Positions 15,569-24,373 are shown, numbered from the stretch's first letter. The stretch: DNA of 64,000 bases from Streptomyces diacarni (GCF_003323715.1 NZ_QOIN01000046.1:372001-436000), one strand, 5' to 3'. Numbers and translations: made by a program. Notes: generated by a model not told the origin, from the letters alone.

Positions 15569-16414
15569 ATGACCGACGAGGAACAGGGCCCGGACGGCTG
15601 CGGCAAGGAACCCGAACGCTCCGACAGTCTGCGGACGTTCGGCGCCGTTGTGAAGGCTTTCCGCGAACGCGCGGGTCTCACCCAGGAGGCCTGGGCGGAG
15701 CTGTCCGGATACTCGCTGAGTACGTGCGCGGGCGTCGAGCAGGGGCGGCGGTTCCCGCCGCCGGGGTTCATCGAGCGGGCGGAAGACGTCTTCGACGCCT
15801 TCGGTGCGTTGCGGAAGGCGTCGAAGTTCCTGTCGCGCGGGCACGGGTTGGCGGCCTGGTTCCGCCAGTGGGCCAAGATGGAGCTGACGGCACGCAGTTT
15901 GTACACCTACGAGTGCCGAGTGGTACCCGGTTTGTTGCAGACGGAGGCGTACGCGCGGGCGTTGATCGTTGAGATGCCGCCACTGCCTACAGAGGATGAG
16001 ATCGAGCAGCTGATTGCTGATCGCATGGCGCGGCGGGAACTGCTTCGCAGGGAGCGGCCAGTCACCCTCAGTTTCATCGTGGAGCAGGCCGTGCTGGAAC
16101 GTCGCACTGGAGGCGACGACGTCGCAGGAGAGCTACTGGACCACCTCATCGGCTGTGCGAAGTTGCCCAATTTGGAGCTTCAAATCGTGCCACTCGTCCA
16201 ACCAGCGCATGCTGGCGGAGCCGGGCCTTTCGCGTTGCTGGAGAACCCGGATCACCGTTGGTTCGGGTACGTCGAAGGTCAGGAGACTGGGCAATTGATT
16301 GCGGACGAGGCAGCCCTCAGTAGGTTGCACATGCGGTATGCAAAACTGCGCTCACAGGCTCTGACCCCGGCGGACTCCCTGGGCCTGCTGAAGCGAATGC
16401 GAGGAGCGTTATGA
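15569..16414 (+). CDS. WhiJ-type XRE regulator with DUF5753 domain
   Basis: Residues ~22-80 are an XRE helix-turn-helix (FGAVVKAFRERAGLTQEAWA, SGYSLSTCAGVEQGRRFP). The remaining ~170 residues are the DUF5753 (Scr1-associated) domain, recognisable by YECRVVPGLLQTEAYARAL, LSFIVEQAVLERRTGG, LQIVPL and GPFALLENP. Such proteins act with small DUF397 partners in streptomycete development and antibiotic control; WhiJ is the studied case. The start at 15569 follows GGGAGGTGGCG. The stop overlaps the next start (ATGA at 16411-16414), coupling it to the DUF397 gene. Confidence 0.92.
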   Translation: MTDEEQGPDGCGKEPERSDSLRTFGAVVKAFRERAGLTQEAWAELSGYSLSTCAGVEQGRRFPPPGFIERAEDVFDAFGALRKASKFLSRGHGLAAWFRQWAKMELTARSLYTYECRVVPGLLQTEAYARALIVEMPPLPTEDEIEQLIADRMARRELLRRERPVTLSFIVEQAVLERRTGGDDVAGELLDHLIGCAKLPNLELQIVPLVQPAHAGGAGPFALLENPDHRWFGYVEGQETGQLIADEAALSRLHMRYAKLRSQALTPADSLGLLKRMRGAL

Positions 16415-16659
16415 GAAACAACGCCGACCTGGACTGGTTCAAGAGCAGCTATAGCAGTGCCCAGGGCGACAACTGTGTCGAGGTCGCACTGGACTGGACG
16501 AAGAGCAGCTACAGCGGCTCGCAAGGCGATGATTGCGTGGAGGTCGCCACTACCCCCGCCACCATCCATGTGCGCGACTCCAAGGACACCGCCATTCCGG
16601 CCCTCATGGTCTCCCCCTCCGCCTGGGCGGCGTTCGTCGGGCACGCGTTCCGGGACTGA
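16411..16659 (+). CDS. DUF397 protein with duplicated signature motif
   Basis: DUF397 proteins are ~60-80-residue partners of WhiJ-type regulators; S. coelicolor bldB-neighbour and whiJ-linked homologues modulate the XRE protein. Here the usual motif W.KSSYS...G.NCVEVA occurs twice in tandem: LDWFKSSYSSAQGDNCVEVA (residues 7-26) and LDWTKSSYSGSQGDDCVEVA (27-46), encoded by two 60-base units at 16429-16488 and 16489-16548. The normal C-terminal part IHVRDSKD...ALMVSPSAWAAFV follows once. The gene is translationally coupled to the regulator. Confidence 0.93.
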   Translation: MRNNADLDWFKSSYSSAQGDNCVEVALDWTKSSYSGSQGDDCVEVATTPATIHVRDSKDTAIPALMVSPSAWAAFVGHAFRD

Positions 16660-16686
16660 CGCGACGGGCACGCGCACCGCACCCAC

Positions 16687-16718
16687 CAGGGGCCCACACC
16701 GCACGGTGTGGGCCCCTG
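16687..16718 (+). terminator. Strong hairpin terminator after the DUF397 gene
   Basis: A perfect 14-base-pair stem (arms 16687-16700 and 16705-16718) closes on a GCAC loop, 28 bases past the stop codon. A T-tract is absent, as is usual for high-GC actinobacterial terminators. Confidence 0.75.
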
Positions 16719-16751
16719 CGCATGTCTTGACACGCGCCGTGCGCCACTGCG

Positions 16752-16780
16752 TTACTGACCGCACCGAATGATCGGTCGGC
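16752..16780. promoter_or_regulatory. Candidate PaaR/TetR-type operator upstream of paaI
   Basis: The segment contains TTACTGACCG...CGGTC: arms GACCG (16757-16761) and CGGTC (16773-16777), with an ACCGA/TCGGT pair nested inside. This partly resembles the ACTnACCGnnCGnnCGGT-type sites described for actinobacterial PaaR (TetR family). It is 20-50 bases before the paaI GTG. No paaR gene is in the window. Confidence 0.4.
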
Positions 16781-16800
16781 GTGAAACGGGAGGTCAGAGC

Positions 16801-17220
16801 GTGGGGAACGGGCCCGTGGAGGAGATGTGGGAGGCCGACAGGGCCTCCGCCGCGCTCGGTATCGAACTGGTCGACAAGGGGGCCGGTTCTGCCACCTGCC
16901 GGATGACGGTGACGGGTGCGATGGTCAACGGGCACGGCACCGCGCACGGCGGCTACGTCTTCCTGCTGGCGGATACGGCGTTCGCCTGCGCCTGCAACAG
17001 CCACGGTCCGGTCACCGTCGCGGCGGGTGCCGACATCACGTTCGTGTCGCCCGCGTGGGAGGGCGACGAGTTGCGCGCTGTCGCCCAGGAGCGCACGCGT
17101 TATGGCCGCAGCGGCCTCTACGACGTGACGGTGCTGCGCGGAGAGCGCGAGATCGTCGCGGAGTTCCGGGGGCGCAGCCGTACGGCGACACCGTCCCGCA
17201 CGGCGGGGGAGGCGGCGTGA
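16801..17220 (+). CDS. paaI: PaaI-type hotdog thioesterase (hydroxyphenylacetyl-CoA thioesterase)
   Basis: I choose the GTG at 16801 because GGGAGGT lies just before it; the ATG at 16768 has no ribosome binding site. The 139-residue hotdog protein has the family motif NGHGTAHGGYVFLLADTAFA, with the HGG turn and acidic residue used for catalysis, and ADITFVSPAWEGDEL in the next strands. PaaI removes CoA from dead-end ring-hydroxylated intermediates of aerobic phenylacetate catabolism. The stop overlaps the GTG of paaK (GTGA at 17217-17220), which supports the pathway assignment. Confidence 0.92.
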   Translation: MGNGPVEEMWEADRASAALGIELVDKGAGSATCRMTVTGAMVNGHGTAHGGYVFLLADTAFACACNSHGPVTVAAGADITFVSPAWEGDELRAVAQERTRYGRSGLYDVTVLRGEREIVAEFRGRSRTATPSRTAGEAA

Positions 17221-18530
17221 CGGGCGACCTTCTCGACGCGGGGGAGCAACTGTCGAAGGGTGAGCTCCAAGCCCTCCAGTTGCGACGGCTCCAGGCCACC
17301 CTCCGGCACGCGTACGACGACATCGAGCTGTACCGCAGGAAGTTCGACGCGGCCGGTGTGCGCCCCGAGGACTGCCGTGCGCTGGCCGATCTGGCGAAGT
17401 TCCCGTTCACGACGAAGGCGGACCTGCGGGACACGTATCCGTTCGGGATGTTCGGCGTGCCGATGGAGAGCGTGCGCCGGCTGCACGCGTCCAGCGGTTC
17501 GACGGGGCGCCCGACGGTCGTCGGCTACACGCAGCGGGACCTGGACACGTGGGCGGACCTGGTCGCGCGGTGCATCCGTGCGGCGGGTGGCCGCCCCGGC
17601 GACAAGGTGCACGTCTCCTACGGGTACGGGCTGTTCACCGGTGGGCTGGGGGCGCACTACGGTGCCGAGCGCGCCGGGTGCACGGTCATTCCCGCGTCGG
17701 GCGGGATGACGGCGCGGCAGGTGCAGCTCATTCAGGACTTCCGTCCGGACATCATCATGGTCACGCCGACGTACATGCTCACCCTGCTGGACGAGTTCGA
17801 GCGCCAGGGCGTCGATCCGCGTACGACGTCGCTGCGGGTGGGCATCTTCGGCGCGGAGCCGTGGACGGAGGCGATGCGGCGGGAGATCGAGGAGCGGTTC
17901 GCGCTGCACGCGGTGGACATCTACGGCCTCTCGGAGGTGATGGGGCCCGGTGTCGCACAGGAGTGCGTGGAGACGAAGGACGGGCTGCACCTGTGGGAGG
18001 ACCACATCTATCCGGAGCTCGTCGACCCGCTGGGGGAGGAGACCTGCGGCGATCAGGGCGAGCGCGGCGAGTTGGTGCTGACGACGCTGACCAAGGAGGC
18101 GCTGCCCGTCATCAGGTATCGCACGCGGGATCTGACGCGGCTGCTGCCCGGGACGGCGCGGCCCGCCTTCCGCCGGATGGAGAAGGTCACCGGCCGCAGC
18201 GACGACATGATCATCCTGCGCGGGGTGAACGTCTTCCCCAGCCAGATCGAGGAGATCGTGCTGGGGCTGCCCGCGCTGGCCCCGCACTTCCAGCTCCTGC
18301 TCACCAGACAGGAGAGGAGGGACCACCTCAGCGTGCTGGTCGAGGCACGGGCGGACGCGACGGGTGCCGAACGCGAGACGGCCCGCGCCGCCCTCGTGCG
18401 GGGCGTGAAGGACGGGGTCGGAGTGAGCGTCGAGGTGCGGGTCGTGGACCCGGAGACGGTCGAGCGTTCCGTCGGCAAGTTCCGCCGCGTCCGCGACCTG
18501 CGTCCCCAGGGGGCGGGCGTCCCGGTGTAG
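17217..18530 (+). CDS. paaK: Phenylacetate-CoA ligase
   Basis: The 437-residue ANL-superfamily enzyme adenylates phenylacetate and transfers it to CoA, the first step of the Paa pathway. Motifs: YRRKFDAAGV near the N-terminus, the P-loop LHASSGSTGRPTVVGYT (about residues 90-106), VSYGYGLFTGGLGAHYGAE, DIYGLSEVMGPGVAQEC, the hinge Asp in RYRTRDLTRLLPG and GRSDDMIILRGVNVFPSQIE. Start GTG overlaps the paaI stop. The ring-epoxidase genes paaABCDE and the hydrolase genes are not in the window, so this pair is separated from the rest of the pathway or serves another aryl acid. Confidence 0.95.
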   Translation: MTGDLLDAGEQLSKGELQALQLRRLQATLRHAYDDIELYRRKFDAAGVRPEDCRALADLAKFPFTTKADLRDTYPFGMFGVPMESVRRLHASSGSTGRPTVVGYTQRDLDTWADLVARCIRAAGGRPGDKVHVSYGYGLFTGGLGAHYGAERAGCTVIPASGGMTARQVQLIQDFRPDIIMVTPTYMLTLLDEFERQGVDPRTTSLRVGIFGAEPWTEAMRREIEERFALHAVDIYGLSEVMGPGVAQECVETKDGLHLWEDHIYPELVDPLGEETCGDQGERGELVLTTLTKEALPVIRYRTRDLTRLLPGTARPAFRRMEKVTGRSDDMIILRGVNVFPSQIEEIVLGLPALAPHFQLLLTRQERRDHLSVLVEARADATGAERETARAALVRGVKDGVGVSVEVRVVDPETVERSVGKFRRVRDLRPQGAGVPV

Positions 18531-18611
18531 CGGCCGCCGGCCCCGCACCACCGCCGACCCGTTCGCCCTCCTGGGGACGCGGTCGGCGAGAAGTGCCGGT
18601 TTACTGCCGGT

Positions 18612-20204
18612 ATGAGCGTCCTTCCCGGCCATGCCCGTCCCAAGAGACGATTCGCCCTGCCCACGCGTGCCCGCAGACACCGGGTGGGGGCGCGGTCCTT
18701 CCATCAGGTGGAGGACACCCTCACCCATGACTCCACCACCGGCGGCGTGCCGGGGGACAACGAGGCGGGCGTCATCGGCTGGGGCACCTCCTGGCGGATG
18801 CAGGGCTACCTGCTGATGGCCGAGCGGACGGGCAACCCCGCCTACGCCACCCGTCTCGCCGAGCTCATCGACCACGTGCTGGCCGCGCGCGACGACGTGC
18901 GCGGGATCGCCGACCACGGTGGGGTCTCCGCTCCCGTGTGGAGCACGGCGACCAAGTTCACCGCCGCCACCGCGAGCGTGCCCGACGAAGCGGGCGAGAT
19001 CGCGCTGGAGGTGACCGTCTGCCCTCCGCGCGCGCTGGACGCGCGCGTGACGGTGCGGCCCGAGGGGAGCGAGGGCCGCTTCGCCCTCACGGTGGCCGGG
19101 CAGGGGCGGCAGGCGTCCACGGTCGAGGGCCTGAGCCTCGACCCGGCCGACGAGCGCCGCGCCGACCGCGTGCTCTACGCGGCGTACGAGCAGCGCAGCG
19201 CGGTCACCGGGCGGCTCGTCGCCGCGGGCGAGCGGTCCGGAGGGCGGCTGCGGACGGGGCTGCGCCCCGACGCCGCCCCGTCGCGGCGCGTACAGCCCGG
19301 CACCTACCCCGTCCGTCCCGCACGGGTCGCCCTCGCGGCACAGACAGGCATGATCACCTACCCGATCGCCGGCCTCGTCAGACTGGCCCGCCAGGACCCC
19401 TCCCACAAGACCGTACCGGCGTCCGTACGGGCACGTCTCGACGGCTACCTCGACGCCGTCCAGCGGGCCGTCCAGGCGCACGACCACCAGTGGCAGTCGG
19501 CGTCCGGACGGCGTGGCTGCTACCGGTGGCTGCCCGAGGAACCCGTCTCCTTCGCGGGCGCGGAACTGCCGACCAACGAGTTCCTGGCGATGGGCCGCAC
19601 CTACGTGCACCTCGCCGCGCTCACGGGCGACGAGGAGCACGCGGAGCGGGCCGCCGCCATGGCCCACTCCCTGCGCGCCGACCTGGTGCGCCAGGACGGG
19701 CGGGGGGAGGGAGCCGCGACCTGGCCCTACTGGCCCGCCTTCGGGCGGGTGCACTGCGGCTGGAGCGCCACCGGCAGCCCGGACACGGACGGTTCGGCCT
19801 ACCGTCCCGCCTACGCGCCCGTCACCGCGCCGGAGGACGTCACCCACGCCCTCATCGACCTGGACTTCCTGCACCTCTACCACAGCCAGCCGGCAGGACT
19901 GCTGCCGCCGGTCTTCGACGACGGCGACCTGCGGTCCGTGGCGGCGACCTTCACCCGCCACGTCGTGGAGCGGACGCCCGGGACGGACGGCCGTCCCGGG
20001 CGCCCGCGCATGCGGCACGACGTCAGCGGCGGCGGCCGGCCCGGCACCGACCGCGAACAGGCCCACGTCGCCGCGTGGCTGCCGCTGCGGAGCTGGTCGG
20101 ACGAGGTGGCCGACCTCGTCCACGCCATCCACCCGCCGACCCCACCGCCGCCGGCGATGGGGGTCGACGCCTACTGCGCGGCGTTGTTGGCCCGCTGGGC
20201 CTGA
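18612..20204 (+). CDS. Uncharacterised protein, probably helical-toroid carbohydrate-active fold
   Basis: The 530-residue protein has no signal peptide that I can see. Repeating helix pairs rich in Trp/Tyr (WGTSWRMQGYLLMAERTGN, TYVHLAALTGDEEHAERAAA, CGWSATGSPDTDG, ALIDLDFLHLYHSQ) suggest an (alpha/alpha) barrel as in polysaccharide lyases, C5-epimerases and family 88/105-type hydrolases. I cannot point to catalytic residues. A hydrophilic segment at about residues 120-235 (Arg/Asp-rich) interrupts the helical pattern. Monocistronic, starting at ATG 18612; it has no obvious functional neighbour. Confidence 0.65.
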   Translation: MSVLPGHARPKRRFALPTRARRHRVGARSFHQVEDTLTHDSTTGGVPGDNEAGVIGWGTSWRMQGYLLMAERTGNPAYATRLAELIDHVLAARDDVRGIADHGGVSAPVWSTATKFTAATASVPDEAGEIALEVTVCPPRALDARVTVRPEGSEGRFALTVAGQGRQASTVEGLSLDPADERRADRVLYAAYEQRSAVTGRLVAAGERSGGRLRTGLRPDAAPSRRVQPGTYPVRPARVALAAQTGMITYPIAGLVRLARQDPSHKTVPASVRARLDGYLDAVQRAVQAHDHQWQSASGRRGCYRWLPEEPVSFAGAELPTNEFLAMGRTYVHLAALTGDEEHAERAAAMAHSLRADLVRQDGRGEGAATWPYWPAFGRVHCGWSATGSPDTDGSAYRPAYAPVTAPEDVTHALIDLDFLHLYHSQPAGLLPPVFDDGDLRSVAATFTRHVVERTPGTDGRPGRPRMRHDVSGGGRPGTDREQAHVAAWLPLRSWSDEVADLVHAIHPPTPPPPAMGVDAYCAALLARWA

Positions 20205-20254
20205 TGCGGGCCTTCCGGGTAGGGGGTGCCACTGGTCGCTGTGTGCGGCCTGCG

Positions 20255-20316
20255 GGTGGGATGTGGCTGGTCGCGCCGTTCCCCGCGCCCCTTCGGGTCG
20301 CCGCCCCTTCGGGGCG
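20255..20316. terminator. Streptomycete intergenic repeat with hairpins, between convergent genes
   Basis: The stretch reads TGGCTGGTCGCGCCGTTCCC followed by CGCGCCCCTTCGGG and a perfect CGCCCC-TTC-GGGGCG hairpin (20302-20316). This phrase resembles a dispersed intergenic element I know from many Streptomyces genomes. It sits two bases before the stop of the convergent ADH gene and would stop both transcripts. Confidence 0.55.
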
Positions 20317-20317
20317 C

Positions 20318-21508
20318 CTAGGCAGCGGACGGTTTGAGTACCGTCTTGACCATTCCGTCCTCCTTGCGCTGGAAGGTTCCGTAGGCCTCAGGGGCCTTCT
20401 CCAGCGGCAGGGTGTGGGTGGCGAAGGTGTCCACACCGAGCGGGTCCTCGTCGGTGAGGAGCGGCAGGATGTCGTCCACCCAGTGGTGCACGTTCGCCTG
20501 GCCCATGCGCAGCTGTATCTGCTTGTCGAACAGCTTCAGCATCGGCAGCGGGTCGGCCGCGCCCCCGTAGACGCCCGATAGGGACACCGTGCCGCCACGG
20601 CGCACCACGTCGAAGGCCGCGTTGAGCGCCGACAGCCGGTCGACACCCGCGCGCTGCATCATCTTCTGGCCCAGCGCCTCCGGCAGCAGCCCGACAGCCT
20701 GGTGCGCCGCCTTGGCGACCGGCGCCCCGTGCGCCTCCATGCCGACCGCGTCGATCGCGGCGTCCGTGCCCCGGCCGTCCGTCAGCTCCCGTACGGCCGG
20801 CCCGAGGTCGTCGTGTTCCCGCAGGTCGAGCGTGTGCACTCCGCGCAGCCGCGCCCGCTGGAGACGCTCGGGCACCAGGTCGACGCCGATGACCTGTCCC
20901 GCGCCCTGGTGCAGCGCGATCCGGCACGCCATGTCACCGATCGGGCCGAGGCCCAGCACGGTGACGCTGCCCCCCTTGGGGATCTCCGCGTAGGCCACGG
21001 CCTGCCAGGCGGTGGGCAGCACGTCGGACAGGTACACGAAGCGCTCGTCGGGTGGCCCGTCGGGCACCTTGATGGGCAGGTGGTTGCCGAACGGCACCCG
21101 AAGGAACTCCGCCTGCCCGCCCGGCACCTGGCCGTAGAGCTTGCTGTAGCCGAACAGGGACGCGCCGGTGCCGTACTCGCGCACCTGCGTGGTCTCGCAC
21201 TGGGACTGGAGTCCCTGCTCACACATCCAGCAGGTGCCGCAGTTGACGTTGAACGGCATGACGACCCGGTCGCCGGGGGACAGCGCGGCGACCTCGGGGC
21301 CGACCTCCTCGACCACGCCCATGGTCTCGTGCCCGAGCACGTCGCCCTGGTCCAGGAACGGTCCCAGCACCTCGTACAGATGCAGGTCGGAACCGCAGAT
21401 CCCACTCGTGGTGACCCGGACGAGGACATCGTCCGGCTGGGTGATCTCCGGATCGGGGACGGTCTCCACGCTGACGTTGCGCTTGCCTTGGTAGGTGAGG
21501 GCCCTCAT
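20318..21508 (-). CDS. Zinc-dependent alcohol/formaldehyde-type dehydrogenase (MDR)
   Basis: The 396-residue protein is a medium-chain dehydrogenase. Catalytic-zinc ligands appear in SGICGSDLHLYEV and GDVLGHETMG; structural zinc cysteines are in NCGTCWMCEQGLQSQC; the NAD(P) fold has VLGLGPIGDMACRIA followed by VIGVD, with the Asp favouring NAD. The extra loop between zinc lobe and coenzyme fold (SLFGYSKLYGQVPGGQAEFLR) is typical of glutathione-independent formaldehyde dehydrogenase-like members. The ATG at 21508 is preferred over the GTG just before it because of spacing to GAGGAG. It is followed upstream by an SDR gene in the same direction (76 bases), perhaps one operon. Confidence 0.88.
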   Translation of the reverse strand: MRALTYQGKRNVSVETVPDPEITQPDDVLVRVTTSGICGSDLHLYEVLGPFLDQGDVLGHETMGVVEEVGPEVAALSPGDRVVMPFNVNCGTCWMCEQGLQSQCETTQVREYGTGASLFGYSKLYGQVPGGQAEFLRVPFGNHLPIKVPDGPPDERFVYLSDVLPTAWQAVAYAEIPKGGSVTVLGLGPIGDMACRIALHQGAGQVIGVDLVPERLQRARLRGVHTLDLREHDDLGPAVRELTDGRGTDAAIDAVGMEAHGAPVAKAAHQAVGLLPEALGQKMMQRAGVDRLSALNAAFDVVRRGGTVSLSGVYGGAADPLPMLKLFDKQIQLRMGQANVHHWVDDILPLLTDEDPLGVDTFATHTLPLEKAPEAYGTFQRKEDGMVKTVLKPSAA

Positions 21509-21584
21509 CACGTCTCCTCGGATCGCGGGCGGTACCGCCCCTGCGGCCCCGCCCGACGGGTGGCTTGCAGTCCGCTGGTGGCTT

Positions 21585-22505
21585 TCAGGTCTGGTTGAGG
21601 CGGCGCGCCGCCCGGTCGTTGAGTGCGCTGACGGTGGACTGCCAGCGGGAGCGGCCCTGGCGCCCGGAGGGCTGCGGCCCCGGCATCAGCCGGGCCACCA
21701 GCTCGTTGGTGCGGGTCACCAGCGTCGGAGCCATGCCGTACGCCTTCGCGCCGAGCTGTGCCGCCGGGGTGAGCACCACCCGGGTCCGCCGCTGTTCGAC
21801 GGCGTGCACGATGCGCTCGGCGGCGCGCAGCGCGTCCATGGACAGCCCCGGCAGACCCGCGAGCGTCGCGAACCAGGCGTACTCCTTGCCCTTGTCACCG
21901 GTGAGCTCCACCTGATTGTGGGACCCCGTCCGCATCAGGCCCGGGTGGACGCCGGTGACGCTGACGCCGTCCTCGGCCACTTCGGCGCGCAGCCCCTCGG
22001 CGAGCGCGGCGACCGCCGACTTCGCACACGAGTACGGCAGCAGATGCGGCACCGGCAACAGCCCGCCCACCGAGCCGATCAGCCCAAGACGGCCGCCCGC
22101 CGGACTCTCGCGCAGATGCGGCAGCGCCTCCATGGAGGTGTGCAGCGCGCCGAAGAACATGGTGTCCATGGCGCTGCGGAACGCCTCGGTGCCCGCCTCC
22201 TGAGCGGGCCCCACCTGGATGTTCCCCGCGTTCGCCAGGACCACGTCGAGGCCCCGCTGGTCGGCGGCGGTCCGCTCCACCAGCGTGCGGACGGCCTCCC
22301 GGTCGGTGACGTCGCACACCCGTCCGGTCACCGTGTTGTCGCGTGTTCTGCGGCGCAGCAGCCCGACCGCGTGATCGAGCTCCTCCTGGTCACGGGCCGC
22401 GACCGTCACATCGCAGCGCCGCTCCACGCACTGCCGGGCCAGCAGCAGCCCCAGCCCCCTGGAACCGCCTGTCACCAGCACCGACAGATCCGAGAGTGCG
22501 TCCAT
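21585..22505 (-). CDS. Short-chain dehydrogenase/reductase
   Basis: The 306-residue classical SDR starts at ATG 22505 behind GAGGAGG. The cofactor motif TGGSRGLG is at residues ~10-17, NAG at LANAGN, catalytic Ser in GSVGGLLPVP and Tyr-Lys in LPYSCAKSAVAAL. A ~60-residue C-terminal extension rich in Arg/Gln lies beyond the usual fold. Related streptomycete genes sit with ADH and F420/LLM genes as here, but the substrate is unknown. It is divergent from the LLM gene at 22693. Confidence 0.88.
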   Translation of the reverse strand: MDALSDLSVLVTGGSRGLGLLLARQCVERRCDVTVAARDQEELDHAVGLLRRRTRDNTVTGRVCDVTDREAVRTLVERTAADQRGLDVVLANAGNIQVGPAQEAGTEAFRSAMDTMFFGALHTSMEALPHLRESPAGGRLGLIGSVGGLLPVPHLLPYSCAKSAVAALAEGLRAEVAEDGVSVTGVHPGLMRTGSHNQVELTGDKGKEYAWFATLAGLPGLSMDALRAAERIVHAVEQRRTRVVLTPAAQLGAKAYGMAPTLVTRTNELVARLMPGPQPSGRQGRSRWQSTVSALNDRAARRLNQT

Positions 22506-22692
22506 CACCTGCCTCCTCAACGACGGGCGGCCGGCGGCTCTGCCGAGCCGTCGCTCTCCGGCGGTTCCCCTCATCGGCCGAGTCACACCCGCACCCAGCC
22601 GCCATCCGCCCGCACCCACCCGCAGGACAGTGCGCATGCGCGTCGGACCCAGGAGGTACCCGTGGGACGAGAGCGACGAAGGAGCAGCACAC

Positions 22693-23664
22693 ATGCAGAT
22701 CGGTTACAAGCTCGCGACCGAGCAGTACGGGCCCCAGGAGCTGATCCGGCAGGCCATCGCCGCCGAGGCCGCCGGATTCGACTTCGTCGAGATGAGCGAC
22801 CACTACCACCCGTGGCTGAACGAGCAGGGCCACTCCGCCTTCACCTGGAGCGTGCTCGGCGCCATCGCGGCCAGGACCGAGCGCATCGGCCTGGTCACCG
22901 GCGTGACCTGCCCCAGCATGCGCTACCACCCCGCGATCGTCGCCCAGGCCGCCGCCACCATGGCGCTCGTCTCCGAGGGGCGCTTCGTCCTCGGCGTCGG
23001 CTCCGGGGAGCGCCTCAACGAACACGTCACAGGACGCGGCTGGCCCGCGGTCTCCGAACGGCACACCATGTTCCGCGAGGCCCTGGAGATCATCCGGCTG
23101 CTGTGGCAGGGCGGCTACCGCTCCTACGAAGGCACCTACCTGCGCCTTGAAGACGCCCGCGTCTTCGACCTGCCACCCGAGCAGCCGATGATCGCCGTCG
23201 CCGCCAGCGGCGCCGCCTCCTCCAGGATCGCCGCCGAACTCGGCGACGCGCTCTTCGCCACCGAGGAGAAACCCGAGATCGTCCGCCACTACCGCGAGGC
23301 CGGCGGCACCGGGCCCGGCTACGCCGAAGTGCCGATGGCGTTCGCCGGGAGCGAGAGCGAGGGCGCCCAGTCGGCGCTCACCTACTTCCGCTGGGCGCTC
23401 AGCGGCTGGAAGGTCATGAGCGAGCTGCCCAACCCGGTCAACTTCGAGGCCGCCACCGCGCAGGTCCGCGAGGAGGACATCCGCGAGCGCTTCGCCTGCG
23501 GCAACGACCCCGCGCGCTACCTGGAGGTCGCCAAGCCCTTCGCGGACGCCGGATTCGACCGCCTGGTCCTGATGAACGCGGGCCCCGACCCGCGGGCCTT
23601 CCTCGACTTCTGCGACGCGGAACTCATCCGCCGCCTCCGGGAGCTGACGCCCGCGAAGAGCTGA
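22693..23664 (+). CDS. F420-dependent LLM-class oxidoreductase (G6PDH-related family)
   Basis: The 323-residue protein is a luciferase-like TIM barrel of the F420 subgroup. MQIGYKLATEQYGPQEL, FDFVEMSDHYHPWLNEQGHS, TGVTCPSMRYHPAIVAQAAA and LGVGSGERLNEHVTG are hallmarks of the family next to F420-dependent glucose-6-phosphate dehydrogenase, whose true substrates are often unknown. The ATG at 22693 has AAGGAG at good distance; an upstream in-frame ATG (22630) has none. Requires coenzyme F420, made by actinomycetes. Divergent from the SDR gene, suggesting a shared redox role. Confidence 0.9.
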   Translation: MQIGYKLATEQYGPQELIRQAIAAEAAGFDFVEMSDHYHPWLNEQGHSAFTWSVLGAIAARTERIGLVTGVTCPSMRYHPAIVAQAAATMALVSEGRFVLGVGSGERLNEHVTGRGWPAVSERHTMFREALEIIRLLWQGGYRSYEGTYLRLEDARVFDLPPEQPMIAVAASGAASSRIAAELGDALFATEEKPEIVRHYREAGGTGPGYAEVPMAFAGSESEGAQSALTYFRWALSGWKVMSELPNPVNFEAATAQVREEDIRERFACGNDPARYLEVAKPFADAGFDRLVLMNAGPDPRAFLDFCDAELIRRLRELTPAKS

Positions 23665-23815
23665 CTCCCACGAAGAGCAGCCGTCCGCCCGGCCCCGCCA
23701 CCGAAGTTCCCCTCCGCGGTCACAAGTGCAGTCGCACTTTTCGTCACCGGTCAAGCGGGTGACGGTCTCGAGAGGTCTGCGGGCGCTACCGCAACCCGTG
23801 GTCGCTGCCGCCGCT

Positions 23816-23854
23816 CAGTCAATACGGCGGCCCGTCAGTCAATACGGCGGCCCG
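23816..23854. repeat. 19-base direct repeat upstream of the RidA gene
   Basis: CAGTCAATACGGCGGCCCG occurs at 23816-23834 and again at 23836-23854, a 20-base period. It is the most A/T-containing stretch between 23665 and 23931, about 80-115 bases before the ridA-like start, where a promoter would lie. Function unknown. Confidence 0.6.
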
Positions 23855-23931
23855 AAATTGCGTTGCGGCCGTGCGCGGGCATGGTCTGTGCTGTGCGCGC
23901 ACCCCTGTCGAGCACCTGTACGAGGAGCACC

Positions 23932-24339
23932 ATGCCGCGCGCCGTCAGCCTCATCCGCTCCAGCGCCCTGTCCGACGTGGCCGAGTACGCCTACGCCGCG
24001 ACGGCACCCGCCGAGGCCCGCCTCGTCTTCCTCGCCGGTGCCTGCCCGCTGGACGCCGACGGGGCCGTCACGCCGCTCGGTGACCACGCGGGCCAGGCCG
24101 CCACGGCGGTGGACAATCTGCGCACCGCCCTGCGGGAGGCCGGTGCGGGGCTGGAGGACCTGATCAGCACCCGAGTTCTGGTCGCCTCCGGCCGCCAGGA
24201 GGACCTGGTGGCGGCCTGGGAGGTCTACCGGGACGCCATGGGGGAGCACGACGTCCCCAGCACGCTGATGGGGGTCACCGTCCTCGGCTACACCGGACAA
24301 CTGGTCGAGATCGAGGCGGTGGCGGCCGTCCTCGACTGA
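23932..24339 (+). CDS. RidA/YER057c/UK114-family protein
   Basis: The 135-residue protein starts at ATG 23932 behind CGAGGAG. It shows the RidA fold: ARLVFLAGACPLDADG, DHAGQAATAVDNLRTALREAG, the STRVLVAS strand with the imine-contacting Arg, and LVEIEAVAAVLD at the end. RidA enzymes deaminate reactive 2-aminoacrylate and similar enamines; more distant members lack this activity. No pyridoxal enzyme is adjacent. Confidence 0.9.
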   Translation: MPRAVSLIRSSALSDVAEYAYAATAPAEARLVFLAGACPLDADGAVTPLGDHAGQAATAVDNLRTALREAGAGLEDLISTRVLVASGRQEDLVAAWEVYRDAMGEHDVPSTLMGVTVLGYTGQLVEIEAVAAVLD

Positions 24340-24373
24340 GGGGGGAGCGACGCTCGCCCGGTCGGCGGTTGCC

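Noticed and set aside
17118..20132. A 1004-codon open frame antisense to paaK and the 18612 gene
   Set aside because: It spans two well-supported genes, has only Arg/His/Gly/Val-rich composition and no domain; long antisense frames arise from GC bias.
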